DNA of 64,000 bases from positions 2,743,001 to 2,807,000 of the forward strand of contig CM076279.1 of NCBI GenBank assembly GCA_038380795.1. The letters are read 5' to 3'. Every line of letters begins with the position of its first letter. The first letter of the stretch is position 1. The notes below the pieces were generated by a model, which ran no database searches, was not told the DNA's origin, and was given only the letters and a program-made list of their open reading frames with translations. Shown piece after piece: positions 48,504 to 62,200 of this stretch. A program made the position numbers and the translations under genes. This stretch comes from Pyrocephalus nanus (taxonomy: Eukaryota > Chordata > Aves > Passeriformes > Tyrannidae).

Positions 48504-50887
48504 CCAGCAACTCCACACACATGGATGTACATCTGTATCAAGAAAAGCCCTCATTATTTATGACCAGTGCAGAGTAAAGCTGCAACTAAAGGTAGTAGGA
48601 GTTAGCACTTTTCATCTTCAAAGAATTGTTGAAATGTTACCAAATTAATATAATTAGTTAATGAAAGATGCAGTAATAAAAGCCACCATAATTACCTACT
48701 GTAGTCTTAATTATCTCCTTAGTAATGCCCACAGAAGAAGGCTTCCACTTTACATCCTCAAAACATGTGCCAACAATAATTCTGAATACAGGCCTCTCTT
48801 TAAGTGCCTTCTAAATTCAAATTACATCCATTGATGTGTCTTCTCTCCCCGTTCATGAGAAGAAAACCTCTGGAACTTTGGAAAAAAAAAAAAGCCATGT
48901 GAATGTTAATAAAAATTAAAGCAAATTTTGTTCCAGAAATACATATGGAGATGCTTTAAAATGTTGTCATTAAAAGACTCAATCTTCAGCACCTTTATCT
49001 CTCCTTGAAGCTGGAATTATGGGCTGTCTGGGCAAAAACTTCTCCTTTACACTAGGTGGTCTCACAATTCAGAACCAGATACCACTCCATCCAAAGGAAG
49101 CAGGCCAAGAATTCCCACCAGAATTTATCACAGAATTTTCAAAGTAATCATTACTTTGGCTAAAACATTTTACGTAGATAAAGAGATTTTTCTGGGTTTA
49201 CTGCGGCCATAAATAAATTGGGCAAGTACATCTACGAAGAGCACTGCTGCAATGCCACGAGTCAGAGCAAAGCCAGGGCATTTCAAAAAGTGAAATGCCG
49301 ATGTCTGAGCCAAATTTTTGGGTTCTCGTGCAGCGCTTGCCCACTGACACCGCTCTCCAGCAGGAAACCTCTGCACTCGAGTGCTCTCTTGTTTTTGGTG
49401 TAAAGCAAAGGAAATCTTCTGGTTTTAACCTAATACATATGTCTGCTGTTCACATATGGCAAAATTCCTTTCTGGTGGGAACTTTTTCGCCGTTGTTGCA
49501 ACACACTATATATCCAAGAAGTCTCCTTTGATGTTGAACTATTGCTCCACGACTCATTATGCTACTGATTCAATATGAAAGGCCAAATTTTCTGTGGTTT
49601 CTGTTAAAACAATAGCTTTGTTTTTGCAAACAAAGTTTTCCACAACCTATATGCAGGGGCCAACATCACTGCACCAGAGCAGAAAATCCATGATTTTACA
49701 CTGAAAATAGTTAGGGTGTTTAATAACACAAATTATTCTCCTGTCCTATAGGTACATTACAATTACTGTGATGACTGTAGAGAGCATTTATGCTTTATTG
49801 CTCCTCAGGAACAAAAATTAAAACACCTTAAGCGATATTTGACATCTCTCCTTCCTATTTTACTTTCCTTTTCACTGACCTCCCAGCCTGTTGCCATCAG
49901 TCCAACTTCATGAGCTGGGTGAAGTTACCAGCGCTGGGTGGGGGAAAGGAGAAGATCTTCCAGGTCCAATCTGCAGAGTGTCCTACTGTGCAATGACAGA
50001 ACAGCAAATCTGGGAATCTCCAGGCCTAATAGTTAATTTTAACCACTAAACACCATTTCATGAAGAGCAAACGTGAAATTACAACACAGAATGAAAATGC
50101 AAATGGTAATACCTTTGTAAACGTGTCCCAAAAAGAGGTGGTTGCCCATTTTCTGCTGTCATTATGGAAAAAAAAGCTTTCCTTGGTCAGGGATCAGATA
50201 AAAGGCATAATTTCCAAAGGTTTAGGATTCATCAACTCCCACTTGGAATAACGTGAACTCCCACATACAGGGCACGTTTGGAAGTTTGCTCACTTGGCTG
50301 ACACTTCTCAATGGGAATGGAACTGCTGCAAAACCACCCAAGGTGGGGGCTTTGCAGCTCCCTGTTGCACCAATCTATTGCTTCAGGGATTTGCCAGCAG
50401 GAGATGCCCTTGGGAAGTACAACAAATCCTTCCCTTGTGGGAAGAAAGAGAGGGGTTCAGGAAGGAAAGGAATAATTTGACTCCAGGAACAAAACCAAGT
50501 CTCCCTGTCAGCAGTGAAAAAAAATTTAAAGTGGGTATTTAATGTAAGAGAAACATATATGCAAACATTTTCCAGTGTGGCTCTAAGACAAGTTATTTTC
50601 ATTTCTCACAATTTATAGGCAGTACTTGATATACTTTGGATTATCAGCATTAGCTCCTGAGCAGTCCCATAACACTTTCACAACAGACTTCATCAGGAGT
50701 GGTGTGTTTTGGAGACTCCCTGAGCACTATTAGGATTGTCAACATGACTATTTTTTCCCTTCTTTGCTCCCACAAGATACAGATGCATTTTCTGCATTTT
50801 CTGTGAATATCTAACTGAGTTGTTTGAAGTTTTATGATCATTTTCCTACAAAGTCTTGAGCCATATCAGAAAGAAGCCCTTCCCTGT

Positions 50888-51075
50888 GAGGAAGGTTGCC
50901 CAGAGAAGCCGTGGCTGCCCCATCCCTGGAAGTGTCCAAGGCCAGGCTGGACAGGGTTTGGAGCAACCTGGGACAGCAAAAGGTGTCCCTGCCCCTGGCA
51001 GGGGGTGGAAGGAGATGATCTTTAAGGTCCCTTCCAACCCAAACCATTCTGGGATTCTAAGATTCTAAGATATTT
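50888..51075 (+). mobile_element. CR1 LINE 3' fragment with intact tail
   Basis: In sense orientation: GGTTGCCCAGAGAAGCCGTGG, GGCCAGGCTGGACAGGG, GATGATCTTTAAGGTCCC and a tail of repeated GATTCTAA units, the typical CR1 3' terminal repeats. It looks the least diverged of the copies. Confidence 0.95.
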
Positions 51076-51272
51076 CCCTAAAACTCCTTGATAGCACCAG
51101 CAGGGCCATTCATAGGCTTGAAATTAGGCCTAAGCATTTTGCTGAGCCAGGGTTTTACTGCAGGGCATTTCAAACTCAATTCTTCTGAAAGGCAAAGGAA
51201 GCCATAAGGCAAAGCAGGTCCTGCAGAGATAACAGTTCAAAGACAACAGCAGCATAAATTGCAAAGTTAGGC

Positions 51273-51294
51273 TTTTTTTTTTTTTTTTTTTTTT
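51273..51294. repeat. T22 homopolymer
   Basis: Run of about 22 T followed by CAGGGGGAG. It resembles a polypyrimidine acceptor on the plus strand, but no exon follows. Confidence 0.9.
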
Positions 51295-52116
51295 CAGGGG
51301 GAGGCAAGGAAAGCAAAGTTTTTGCTTTGTTCTAGCAGCTCAGGTGATAGGAGAGGGGAGGGAGACAAGGTTCAAAGAGCTGTAATAAACTGGCTTTCAT
51401 CTGCTTTTCTCAAGGAGCCACAAAACCCAGCAAGCAGTTGCCACGTCCAACCATTGCTTTGTCTACGGCCAGGACGCTTTAGGGTTGCCACGATGAAGAG
51501 AGTCAGAAAGCCTGTCAGCTCAGAAGATTTACTGTAAAATTTACCTGGAATATTCAGTGCTTTGCTTTCCCTTTTCCCAGCCTCCATGAGTGTCGTGGTC
51601 AAGAGCAGGGGCAGAGGCTGCCAAAAGGAGAAATCTGCTCCACTGTTTCCCCCTCCCCGAGGTGTCGGCAGAGACACCAACGGTGCACACGTGCCAGATA
51701 AACTGAATCTTCTAAACCCGGAGGCACCGTGACATCTTAAGCTCACACTTACGAAGGAGAAGTTCAGAACTCCATTTTAAACCACTTATGAGAGGATTTG
51801 CCAAGGTTCTGCCCAACGCTGGGCTGACGCTTTGTCAGAAACGTTTATTGCGAAGCTTTTGAAGCTTCTCGGCTCCCCCCTCGCCCCGAGTTATTAAAAC
51901 TTGAACTGCACAGTTTGTTATCAGCCTCAGAGCACACGCAAAAATGCATCAGGTATTTTTAAAGTCAACCTTTCAGGCTGATTTTGAGACTATTATACCA
52001 AAGACAACATTCCCAATCAGGTTAATGTCTGGCAGATAACGCTGAGCAGGCGGAACTGCTGCGCCCGATTGATCCCCGAGACAATTTTCATTTCCTAATT
52101 TGCTTTTTATTAAACA

Positions 52117-52130
52117 CTTTGAAATCAAAG
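52117..52130. promoter_or_regulatory. inverted TCF-type half-sites
   Basis: CTTTGA-AA-TCAAAG is a perfect 6+2+6 inverted repeat containing ATCAAAG. It lies in a stretch (51.84-52.33 kb) that is richer in CpG and homeobox-like TAATT/TTATTA cores than the neighbouring intron. Confidence 0.3.
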
Positions 52131-55100
52131 GGAGCAGCAAGGAGCCTGCCATCCTCTGAGCTGGTTTCCTGTGAAGACCTGATGTCGCCTTCAATATTTT
52201 GCGACAAGTTCTTGCATTTTTGATGCTCTGCCGTAACAACGTCTAAAACTCCACATCAACACCGTGCCAGTGAAAAACTGCTATTGTGAACACAAATTAA
52301 CCAGTGAAACATCTGGTTTTGTTGCCTGCTGTATATTCCTAACAACAGTTCTGCGAAAACAAACATCAGGGGTTCGAGCAGAATTTGCAGCAGTGATTCA
52401 GAGGAGTCGTGATAAAGCAGATTTATCAATCACTCGCTCAACGAGGCAATCTTCTCCCTGCCCAGGGCTTCACTCCCAACCAAGTTTATCACCTAACTGC
52501 CACTTTAAGTGGGTGTTCAGACACTTCACACCTGGAGGCAGCCCAGAGGTTCCAGCAGACCCCTGGTGCTCCACAAATGTCTCCTTAAAATGCATTCCTC
52601 CTCACAGAGGCACGAAGACCTGGAAACATAAACATTTCTAACAGGCTTTACAAAGCCTCTTATTTCGTTATGCTCTTTTAAAAAAGAAACATGAAAGGCT
52701 CAGGTATTTCCAATCAATGGGCTAATCTAATTCCTAATAAGAACGAAAGCAAAACTATTTATTTTGTGCAATGAAGTGCTCAATATTGCTGGAATCCTCC
52801 CTTTACATAAAATAACACATGTTCCCTTGCACGCAGGCACACACACACAGAAAAAAAAAATCTAATAATGTCTTTCTACCTTTCAAAGTAACCTTAATCA
52901 ACAACATTAACTCTCAAGGCAAACCACTGCTTTTTGAACTGAACAAGAGCGAGCTTGACTCAACAGTGCCTGCACACTCCACACACGTGAAGATGTGAGA
53001 GGCAGCAAAGTAATATCTGCTAAAATTATGTCTGGAAGCCAAAAATGGGATGATTCTTGACAGGGGAGGACGCACAGTTGGAAAGTTGGAAATTCTTTAA
53101 TTCAAAGTCTTTAATGACCTCCAACCCAATTACATTTGCAACAAGACATGACAATGCAGTTGCTCCTATTTAAAAAGTATGTGGGGAAACTGAGCATTTT
53201 TTGAAGCTTGATTCCTTTTTTATTTTTCCCTTTTTTTATTTTTTAATCATGTTGAGATGAAGCTCATTTACTTAAAAAGAAAAAATGAAACAGAACGTCC
53301 TCTGCAGCTGGTCAAACAGATTACGAAACTCTAATCTCACTTGCCTGAGGAAAACCAAAACTGTTTTTCAAGTATCTATTTTATAGAGCATTAGCTTTAT
53401 ACTTTTTAAAAGAGGCATTAACATAACTGATCAGAACATCCCAGAATGTTTCTGATCTCGTTAATCATATGACGTTATGACAGAGATTCTTGCTGTCATA
53501 ATGCCAGTGGTTCTAAACACTTCTAAAATCCTTTAAGTTCTTCTATTTTTTTTTTTTTTCAAAATTAGACATGGTTAAGATCTACTTCAGCTTCTTCAGA
53601 AGTTTTGCCTTCCATTTTAGAGCTCTAGAAAACTAGTACAGAATATTTTAGATAGACAGACATACACTCACATAGCAAGGAGCAATGTCAGGCTCCATGG
53701 CCTATTTTAATGTTTCTTTTAGCTTTTTATTCAATATATTTTACTCTATTCCTGCATAACTTGTTCCTGGGAGTACCCATCACCCTATTTCCTTAGCTCT
53801 AATGTAACATTTATTGCTGAACTGGAATAACCAATAAAAGAAAGCCTCCAAGCCAGCCCTGGTATGATCAGACTGAGGGTTCCTGGGAGAGATTCCTGGT
53901 AGAAACACCACTGCAAGAGGCAACTGTCTGCACAAGAAACAAACAGCCCACACTGGACCTTCTGATGCTGATAATTCACCAGCACAGGTAAGAAATCAGG
54001 TGTGATTTATACACGGGGAACCAGAAAGAGGATGAGAGAGAAAAATCACTTGCTGTGTCTCAGATACAATTCTAGTGGGATGTCAAGAGCTCTCATCACA
54101 GTTGTGACAAAGCAGATCTGATTTCACTGGAGTTGTGGGTTTTTTGTCAGTTTTGAGCTGAAAGGATCTGCTAATTCAGTCAGTGGATCTTCCTGCTGTG
54201 GCAGAAAAATCTTAGGTGAAAATGCAGAGGCAGGAGAGGAATTCAGTCCCACAGAGCACAAGTTTTGTTGAGTCACTTGTGAATCTAACAAGCATCCCCA
54301 AGATCTCCCCCTGCCTTTGCTTCCAAGGAACTCCCACAGGGTCATGACAAGGCAGTTAAAATACCCCCAAAAAGTACAGCAAGCCCAGAAACTGCTCAGT
54401 GGGAATGTTCTGCCTTGGACCATCACGAGTGCTGAGGGCACAAGGACTCAGAGAGCAACACGAAGATCCACAGACCAAAACACGCTGGAAGACTGTGAAA
54501 AAAAGGAACAACTCCCTCAAAACTGTATGTTCTGGAAAATGGGTGAGTATACTGAGGAAATGTCCCTAAATCTTCACCCTGTTCTTCTGCTCTGTCCTGA
54601 GCTTCTCTTATCAGATACCACGTCCCAGAGGACAGACAGACAGACTCCACTTCGACCCAGTGTGGCCACTTCTATTCTCCTTGAGCCAAAACAATCCTTG
54701 TAGTTTATCTTCTACAGGACTCTGAGGTTTTGAATGACAAATGTCAAACCTTGGTATCCACTTCAGCCATCAGCCAAAATGCCCTGAACAAGAGAAATAA
54801 CCCAATTGGTACCTTTCTGTTTCAGGAACCTGTTTCCACATCTGAAAGGCAGGCAGGCCCTTTTCATTTTCCCTTTTTTTTTTTTTTTTTTTAATATATG
54901 TAAACAGCTCCAAATATTCTTACATGGATGACATTTTTAAAATGCAAAAGCATTTAAAATAACAGAAAACAGACCAGGTTCTCAAGTGCCACCAGTTTCT
55001 CATTTGTGCAGCTACAAACTAGTGTTTCTCATCTGACCTACAGGGTGCCAGGGGGAGAGCTTGTCAGCTACTTCATGCATCTCAAAAACTTTCCCTTATC

Positions 55101-56199
55101 ACAACTGAGACATAAACTGCAGGAAAAACATTATATAAGCACAGTGTGAAAAAAAGAGAGAGTTCTATTATTGGTCCTCTGCTGAGGCAGCTTTTGCAAA
55201 CAGCAAGATGGATGGAGAGGGGCCATCAGCCTCCTCACACCCACCATGAAGGCTCAGTTAGAGACACAAACGCTGGCAAATGAGTGCCCAGCAACACCAG
55301 ACTTGATTTGCAAGTGCACATTTCCATGTAATGGTTTTCAGATTGACACAAACATTAAGTAGAAGTGATGGGTTACTCTGGGAGGAGGCAGAAAAGAATC
55401 CATCAGGTCTGAGTTGCTCCTCGGAGCTGAGAGCACAGCTGTGGCCAAAGGTGTTTCCAGAGAGACAATTAAAATCCACCGATACAATTCAAATTGTTAA
55501 AGAGCCTTCAGTAACTGCTGCTTTACCTTGCTGAATTGGGAGTGCAAAACTGGAAAGAAAATGAGTTATATTAACATTAGGAACAAAAGTAAGAGGAATT
55601 TAAACACAGCATATTTTTTCTGAGACCAGAGAGGGTCAATGCACATCTTCAATTTCTCCTTCCAGCTGCCTGCAAAGTTCTGGCTTGGCCCAGTGGTGCA
55701 GGTGTTTCTGCAGGTAGCTAACACTTGGGAGCCCGAATTTTTATTTATACAGTTCCTTTCTTCCACTCCCAGGCTTCTCAGTAAGCAAACAAACTCACTT
55801 TTCATGTTTAGTTTTCCTGTTTGTACTTTCACCCTTCCTTACACAACAAACTTGGAAGGGAGCAGAGCAGGGGGAGCACCTGGAGCAGCAGGTTGGACAC
55901 TCCTGTGGGCTTCATCCTTCCCTGAGTGGGCACATCTTCTTCCTGGGTCTCCTCCAGGCTAGATCCTGGTGGTGGAAGGGTGGGCACAGGGTGAGAAGGG
56001 CAACAGGAATGAAAAGGCCAAGCTGGACCACGGCACCACAGGTGGGAACTCCTGCAAGTCCCCGGGCACTGATGTAGAAAATAGAAAGGAAAATGTTACA
56101 GCACTTTAGGATTGAAGGTCTTTTCAACAATTCTAAGAGAGAGAACAACCTTCTACTGAAATGAAAGTTCTGCCCCTGAGACAGGGACTCTCAGGAGCC

Positions 56200-56262
56200 T
56201 GGATGGTTGGACTCAATGATCTTAGAGGTATTTTCCAACCTTAATGATTCTGTGAGTCTATG
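56200..56262 (+). mobile_element. CR1 LINE tail fragment
   Basis: GGTTGGACTCAATGATCTTAGAGGTATTTTCCAACCTTAATGATTCTGTG is the CR1 3' end in sense orientation, with a GATTCTGTGAGTCTATG tail. Confidence 0.92.
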
Positions 56263-59200
56263 AATTCTGCACTAGAACTGCTGCCCACTGGGCAAGTGCA
56301 CAAATGCTGTGTTTTCCCAAACCACAGGATATCTGCATGAAGTTTAGGTGCTGACATGTCCTAACTAATTATTTCCCTGGAAAAGGGAGTGTTTTGTTTT
56401 CCCCTGATCCGGTTCTAGAAGAACTTGCATTCACTCCCTTTTTGTTTCACAAATGCTCTGATCTCAGAGCATTTTCAGGACAGGATGAGTGATGCTCTCC
56501 CTCCCCACACCAAGAGTTATTCCTCTGGGATGGTGTGAATTGTAAGAGCAAACCCCAGGGCAAAACTGAGCTGGGACTTCCTGGCAGATCTCAAAAGGGA
56601 AGTGAACGGGGCATTGCATGTTTTGTCTTCTAAGGCCAACATGGACTGGTTTGAAATCCATGATCTCATGCCATGCTGGGCCAGGAAAATGGCATATTCA
56701 GGGCATAGGTTTCCAGCATAAAATACAAGTGAGGTGATCTGATGTGACTCTATTCACCTGCCAATAGCCCTGGGAGAAAAATAAACAGGTTCTGGAGATG
56801 AGCTGCTGCTGGAGGCAAAGCAGGAACCATTAGAAGAGCTGCCCTGACCTGTGAGGAACTGGTCTTTTTGCTTTGAACTTCAGCAAATCTTAATGAATTC
56901 TTCATAATTGGCAATCCAGGGTTTTCACTGAGGATATGTTCTGTCGAGGTGCCAAATGCAGGAGATGTATTCAACACCAGGAACACAAATTTTGGGTGTC
57001 CCAGGTGGTTGTCCAGGCTGGTGAAGGCAGTTGCAACACCACTGCAGATAACTCTTCGTGTTGCATCCAGGATTAGATTCATAAGTGGATGTGCACCAGT
57101 GCTGAAGAGTTTGGTTTCATTACTATTAAATCACACTGATTTAATTGAATTTATTGACTTCAGGGCTGTGAAAGCTTGAAGTAAAAATAAGCAGAGACAG
57201 TTTTAGTAAAAGAAGAAGTTAAAAAGTGGTTGTGTTGGAGGAGTAAGGCTTTTGATGTGCTTGACTCATCCCAGCTTTACTGCTCTTGCAGTCCTCTGTT
57301 ATCTGGCAGTTTTGGAGGGGATGTTGCCAAGAAGTTCATTTAAAGTCCTAAATTTTATCCTGTAGGTGACACTTATTTCAGTTTCCTGAGAATAAATTTC
57401 ATAGACAGACCCCTGAAGAGGAAAACAGGTGAACTCTCTTTGCTCCATAAAACAGTCAAACTACTTGGAGAGGCCAAAGATACAAAACTACTGATGCCTG
57501 CACAGAAATGCTTAAGAGAAAGCTTCAGCCATGAGGTTCACAGTTTTCTCTACAAGCTTCAGCCTCAAGTCCTCAGGCATGCATGTTTTCAAGAAATATT
57601 TACTGTATGAAATCCTGTTCATCAGGATTCATCAGAGAATCAACACAAGATGGTGCATAAATCAGCAAAAATAAACTATTCCCAGGAAAGGCATCTCACC
57701 CTCCAGTGCAAGATGGGAGCATGGACATGAAATGCAACATCCACGTGCTCAAAGAATAAAGTATATTTTCAATAAAACTAATCTAGTTTTCCACCTTTTA
57801 TAGAGACATGTACTGTTTGAACACAGAGACAGGTTCCTCGAGCTGCAAGGCAACAAGGTGCACCAACAGAAAATATTCACTGTACAGACTGCAGTGGGAA
57901 AGGGAGCAGAGTGCCATGCACAGAATAGACTTTCTTCTGTTTCTGGACTCTTGTGCTATTTTGGCTGCCAACAGTACACAAAATTTCCACTGAAGGGCAA
58001 GTCAAACCAATTTCCCTGAGGATGGAGGCATCTGAAAACTCACTGAGGTTATTTATTCTCTGAGTGCCTACGCGTTCCCTAAGCGGATGAACGGCTTCAC
58101 CTTGAATCCGTGTCAAACCACAGGAACCAGCTGATAATAACACTCAATTAAAACAATCTCGTTCTTCTAGAACAAGAAATTGGCTGAGAGCTCCATCTCC
58201 CATTTTCCAGCTGGGCACAATGGGGAGATTGATGCTGGGAGGAAAGGGGATAGGTTCGTACGGAAGATCCGACGGGTCGGGTTTGGTGACAGCATTTGTA
58301 GGTTTAACCTCTTACACAGATTTTGTGAGATGAAAAAGCCACTTCTGCTGAGCACACAACTGTGAGAAAGGCAGAGCTGGAACTGCAAATACCCAAGTTG
58401 TGCTAATTAGGGAGATGTTTTGAAAAGCCCAAACTTTACACTCGACGCGTATTTGTACCTTTTGATGTCGTACTTGGGGCTGCTTCACACTCCAGGCTTA
58501 CTAAGAAAAGCAGAAGCTGCTCCCCTGCTCAGCTCCCGGGGTGAGTTTGCCATCTGATCTACTGAATACACAGATAAAAGTCCCTGCATACTTTTTTCCC
58601 TTTCAAGTACAGTACTGTAACTTGGAAAGTTCTTTTATTCTCAACTCCACTGACGCAAGAAAGTGGCAGAAATATGGCAGCTTTGGCTGCTTTCCTCTAG
58701 TAGCTCTTTGTAACTAATCTTTTAATGCTAAGAAAACAATAGGTATTTTCATTCTGTATGGAAAAAACCCACCCCAGTTATAGAAAATTAAGGCAATGCC
58801 TTTCAAAAACCACTGCAGACCACTTGATACTTCTGCTACCCTGCCTTTAAATATTGGTAAATAGTTGCCATGCACAGGTATCATGTTCACCAGGACTCTC
58901 TTGTTACGCTCAAGAAAAGGCCAACTATTATGAAAATGGTAAGTTTAACAAAGATATTCCTATTTTCCTGTGATCTGCCATTCAAAAGTGTTAGTCAGTC
59001 ATTTCTCAAAAAGCACTCTGATATTTGATCTCCTGCAGTTTCAGTTACACACGAGGCTGGAGAGCCAGCAGAAAGTCCTAAATGGAATCTGAAGATTTCT
59101 AAAGTCAACACTCATTTTGGCAAGAGCGTTTTTAATGCACAAAGCTGAAACCCTCGGTGACTCTCTCCTGCTGATAGCCCTGCACCACCATCAGCACAAA

Positions 59201-62200
59201 CCCCAAAAGCAAACCTAGAGCAGTTTTGCAAAATAAAATAAAAAAAAACCCCAACACGTTGACGCAACCCCTGGAAGTTGTGCGTGGGCACAGCGGGATC
59301 AGCCAGGGCAACCCTGGGATGAGCAAGGAAGATACCTAAGGGAAGCAGACACTGATAACAGAGCAGGTCCACACCCCCAAAATCTCGCTTTGCCCAACTC
59401 GTGTGGCTGTGCCAGGCTTTAAAACCCTCTCAGTTTTAAAACCCAGAGCCACAAATGTTTGGAGGGTCGGCTCGGAAGGCGTCGCTTTCCCCAGCAATCC
59501 TTTGTTGGGTTGAATACCCAGTTCACACATATTGTGTTTCCACCTCCACGGCTGGAGCAGCCCTGCAGTCAAGGCTGTTCCAGGAGCTGGGAAGGAGGCT
59601 GCGTTCCAGGAACTCACTGGAACTGCAACAAAGAACAGCCCTTGGAAAGCCTACACAGCCCTCTGCGCAGGCTGTTTTACAGATGCCCTGTCTTTGGATG
59701 ACATTAGACACTTGTTTTTATCTTTATCCTTTTTTTTTGTTGTTTTTTTCCTCCCCAGTCAAGTCCCAGACTTCGGAGCACAGGCTCTTCCTCCCAGGCA
59801 CTCAGCCTCCTAAATTCTGGGTATCTCCCCAGCTCTGCCTCTTTAAGCACCACTTTCTCCTCCACATAAAAAGCCCTGTGCTCTTTGGAGAGTGGAACGT
59901 CTCTGAAATGCAGCAGTAAACTCTAAGCATCACAGCAGCCTTAAAACAGCTCATTTCCATTTTCTTATAGCAGGGTTATAAATATTGTCTGCTCTTCTTT
60001 ACAAGCTGTGTGGGCTTGTGTCAGTATTACTTAGCACTTACTAATAAGAGTGTTTTCTTTGCACCTTTCTAATCACCCAGGACCTCTCTCAGTGTTATTA
60101 CTCCTGTCTTGTCAGTTAAAAGCACTGAATTTTATGGCTGATTTTTTGAAAAAATTTTTTTGGCCATTTTTCCACTGCAAAATTAGTGTAGTTCACATCA
60201 TTAAAAGAAACAGATAGTTTATCTATATGTGACTTTATGTTTTATTATGCATTTACAGAATGCATAATTTGGAGACAGGTGGCATCCCTTCTGGGGCTCA
60301 GAAGGAATAAAGAGGACTTCATGCAGCAAAGAGCCTTCTGGAGGGAAAATAAAACATCGAGGACAACAATAATAATGCACAAAAAAGTAAAAATACCAAA
60401 TTTTAAACCTGTTGTATAAATCTGGACTGCAGTTCAGAGGAATAGGCAGGCACTAGCTCTAGCCTTTTATAAAACTTGTAAGTCTGATTTTTGCTGTTGG
60501 CCATGGTAAGTTCTTCAATGTGTTGAGACATGAAAAGTCAAGAAAAATGCCAGAGTGCAAAGCTTGCTGCAGGAAAAAAAAGATGACTCAATTCTTTGTC
60601 TCACAAAGCATGTCAAAGATATTATAAAGTACTTACAGATGCTCAGCCACTCGCATTGCCTGGCTGGCCAAACATCTGAAACCCTGTAATTTTGAAGAGA
60701 AGGTACTGTGCTTCAGACAATGAAATAATTTCTGCAGCAACAGGGAAAAGAGATGTGATTTTTGAAAAGAAGAGCAGAGTTTTTAAAAATCAGGATTTCA
60801 GTTGTGATCAATAACCATCTACCCCTTAACACAAAAGTCAGCCTATTTTAATTACCTTTTATAATGAACGTGTCAATACAGGCTTTTAAAGATAACCATG
60901 TGATGGAATCAAGAGACAGAGCATAAGCAAGTGTTGAAAAGCTTGGGGCTAAACCCTCATTTCTATAATAGAGAGAATTTGGGGGGGAAATTACTACTCA
61001 CACCAACAAAGGCTGTGGAAAACAGGTGCCTCAGAGTTTGGATCCCACGTAAAAGAGAAGGCAAAGCCATAAAAGACCCGCAGATTTAATTTACCTGTTC
61101 TTTTTGGAGGACATGACTTCCTCTGCTGATCAAACAGAACATAGGAAATTATGAACAAGATAATGTTATTTGCCTGGTAAATTTTAATGCCTGCTTTATT
61201 ACAATGCTAAGGTGCAAGTGTTGGTGCCTTGTAATTCCCTGCTAATAAAAGACACTGCAGAGCTATTTGTATTATTATAGACTAAAGTCAGCCACAAAGA
61301 AACAAAGACCCATGAGAAATGGCTCCATGTATTTAACATCAAGATGGTCCCTTACAACACTTCGTTCCACCGTGCCAAGTGGTTTATCCTGGTAATGTTT
61401 GGCCACAAAAGCAATTAGAAGGATTTGAGGCCCCTCTGGAGAGCTTTGTGACACACACACATCTCCGAGGCCCTTCGCTGACTGACAGAATTTGGCACGT
61501 CTGTGGCCATCCAACCATCACCAGCAGTGATGCATGCTCTGACCAGATGTCTTACAAGACATGAGTCAGTGCCAGCAGTGAAATGCTGACCTCCTTTTTT
61601 ACAGGCACTGCTAGCTAAAAAGAAAATAAGACCTCCATCAAAGTTAAAATAATTAAAAAAAAAAAAGGCCATAGAATATTTTAAAAAAGCTTGCAAATAA
61701 TGTGGGGTTTATTGACAAAAGTTTACTCTGCAGCTATTCAGCAGTATTCAAGGGTGTAGTAGTTAATTCTCAATGTATCCTGGGGAATAGAATTAGTCAA
61801 GACTCACTAAACAAAATGTCCTGAAAATAACCTCTCTCTTCACTTTACCCTAAGTTTTAGATTTTCATTTATAGTTTGCACCAACCTTTTAGGATTATTT
61901 TCCCCCCTAATTAATGTCCCCTGTGCTATCAGTTCCACAATTCCCATCTTTGCCACAAACCTTGGACCAAGTCAAGGTTTTACCCTCCACTGTCTCACTT
62001 GTAAGACAGGACCAAAAATGTTTCATGTCTAGATCAGGTCATGGTTGTGAGCTCCCTGATGCATCTCCCCCCCTTAATAATCACTAATAAGGGCATCTAA
62101 TCCCCTGAGATTTACCTTTGCTTGGGACTTTGAAACCAATAAATGAGAATTATTTATTTCTTACTAATCCCAACACTGACTCTTGCAGAGTGCAATGCTG

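Noticed and set aside
53561..53630. Minus-strand stretch reading MEGKTSEEAEVDLNHV after a possible acceptor
   Set aside because: It stops in frame without a donor, so it cannot be an internal exon; it does not match CEP112.
56750..57082. 110-codon minus-strand frame in the CEP112 intron
   Set aside because: Looks protein-like at first, but it does not match CEP112 or any transposon protein I know and has no splice borders.
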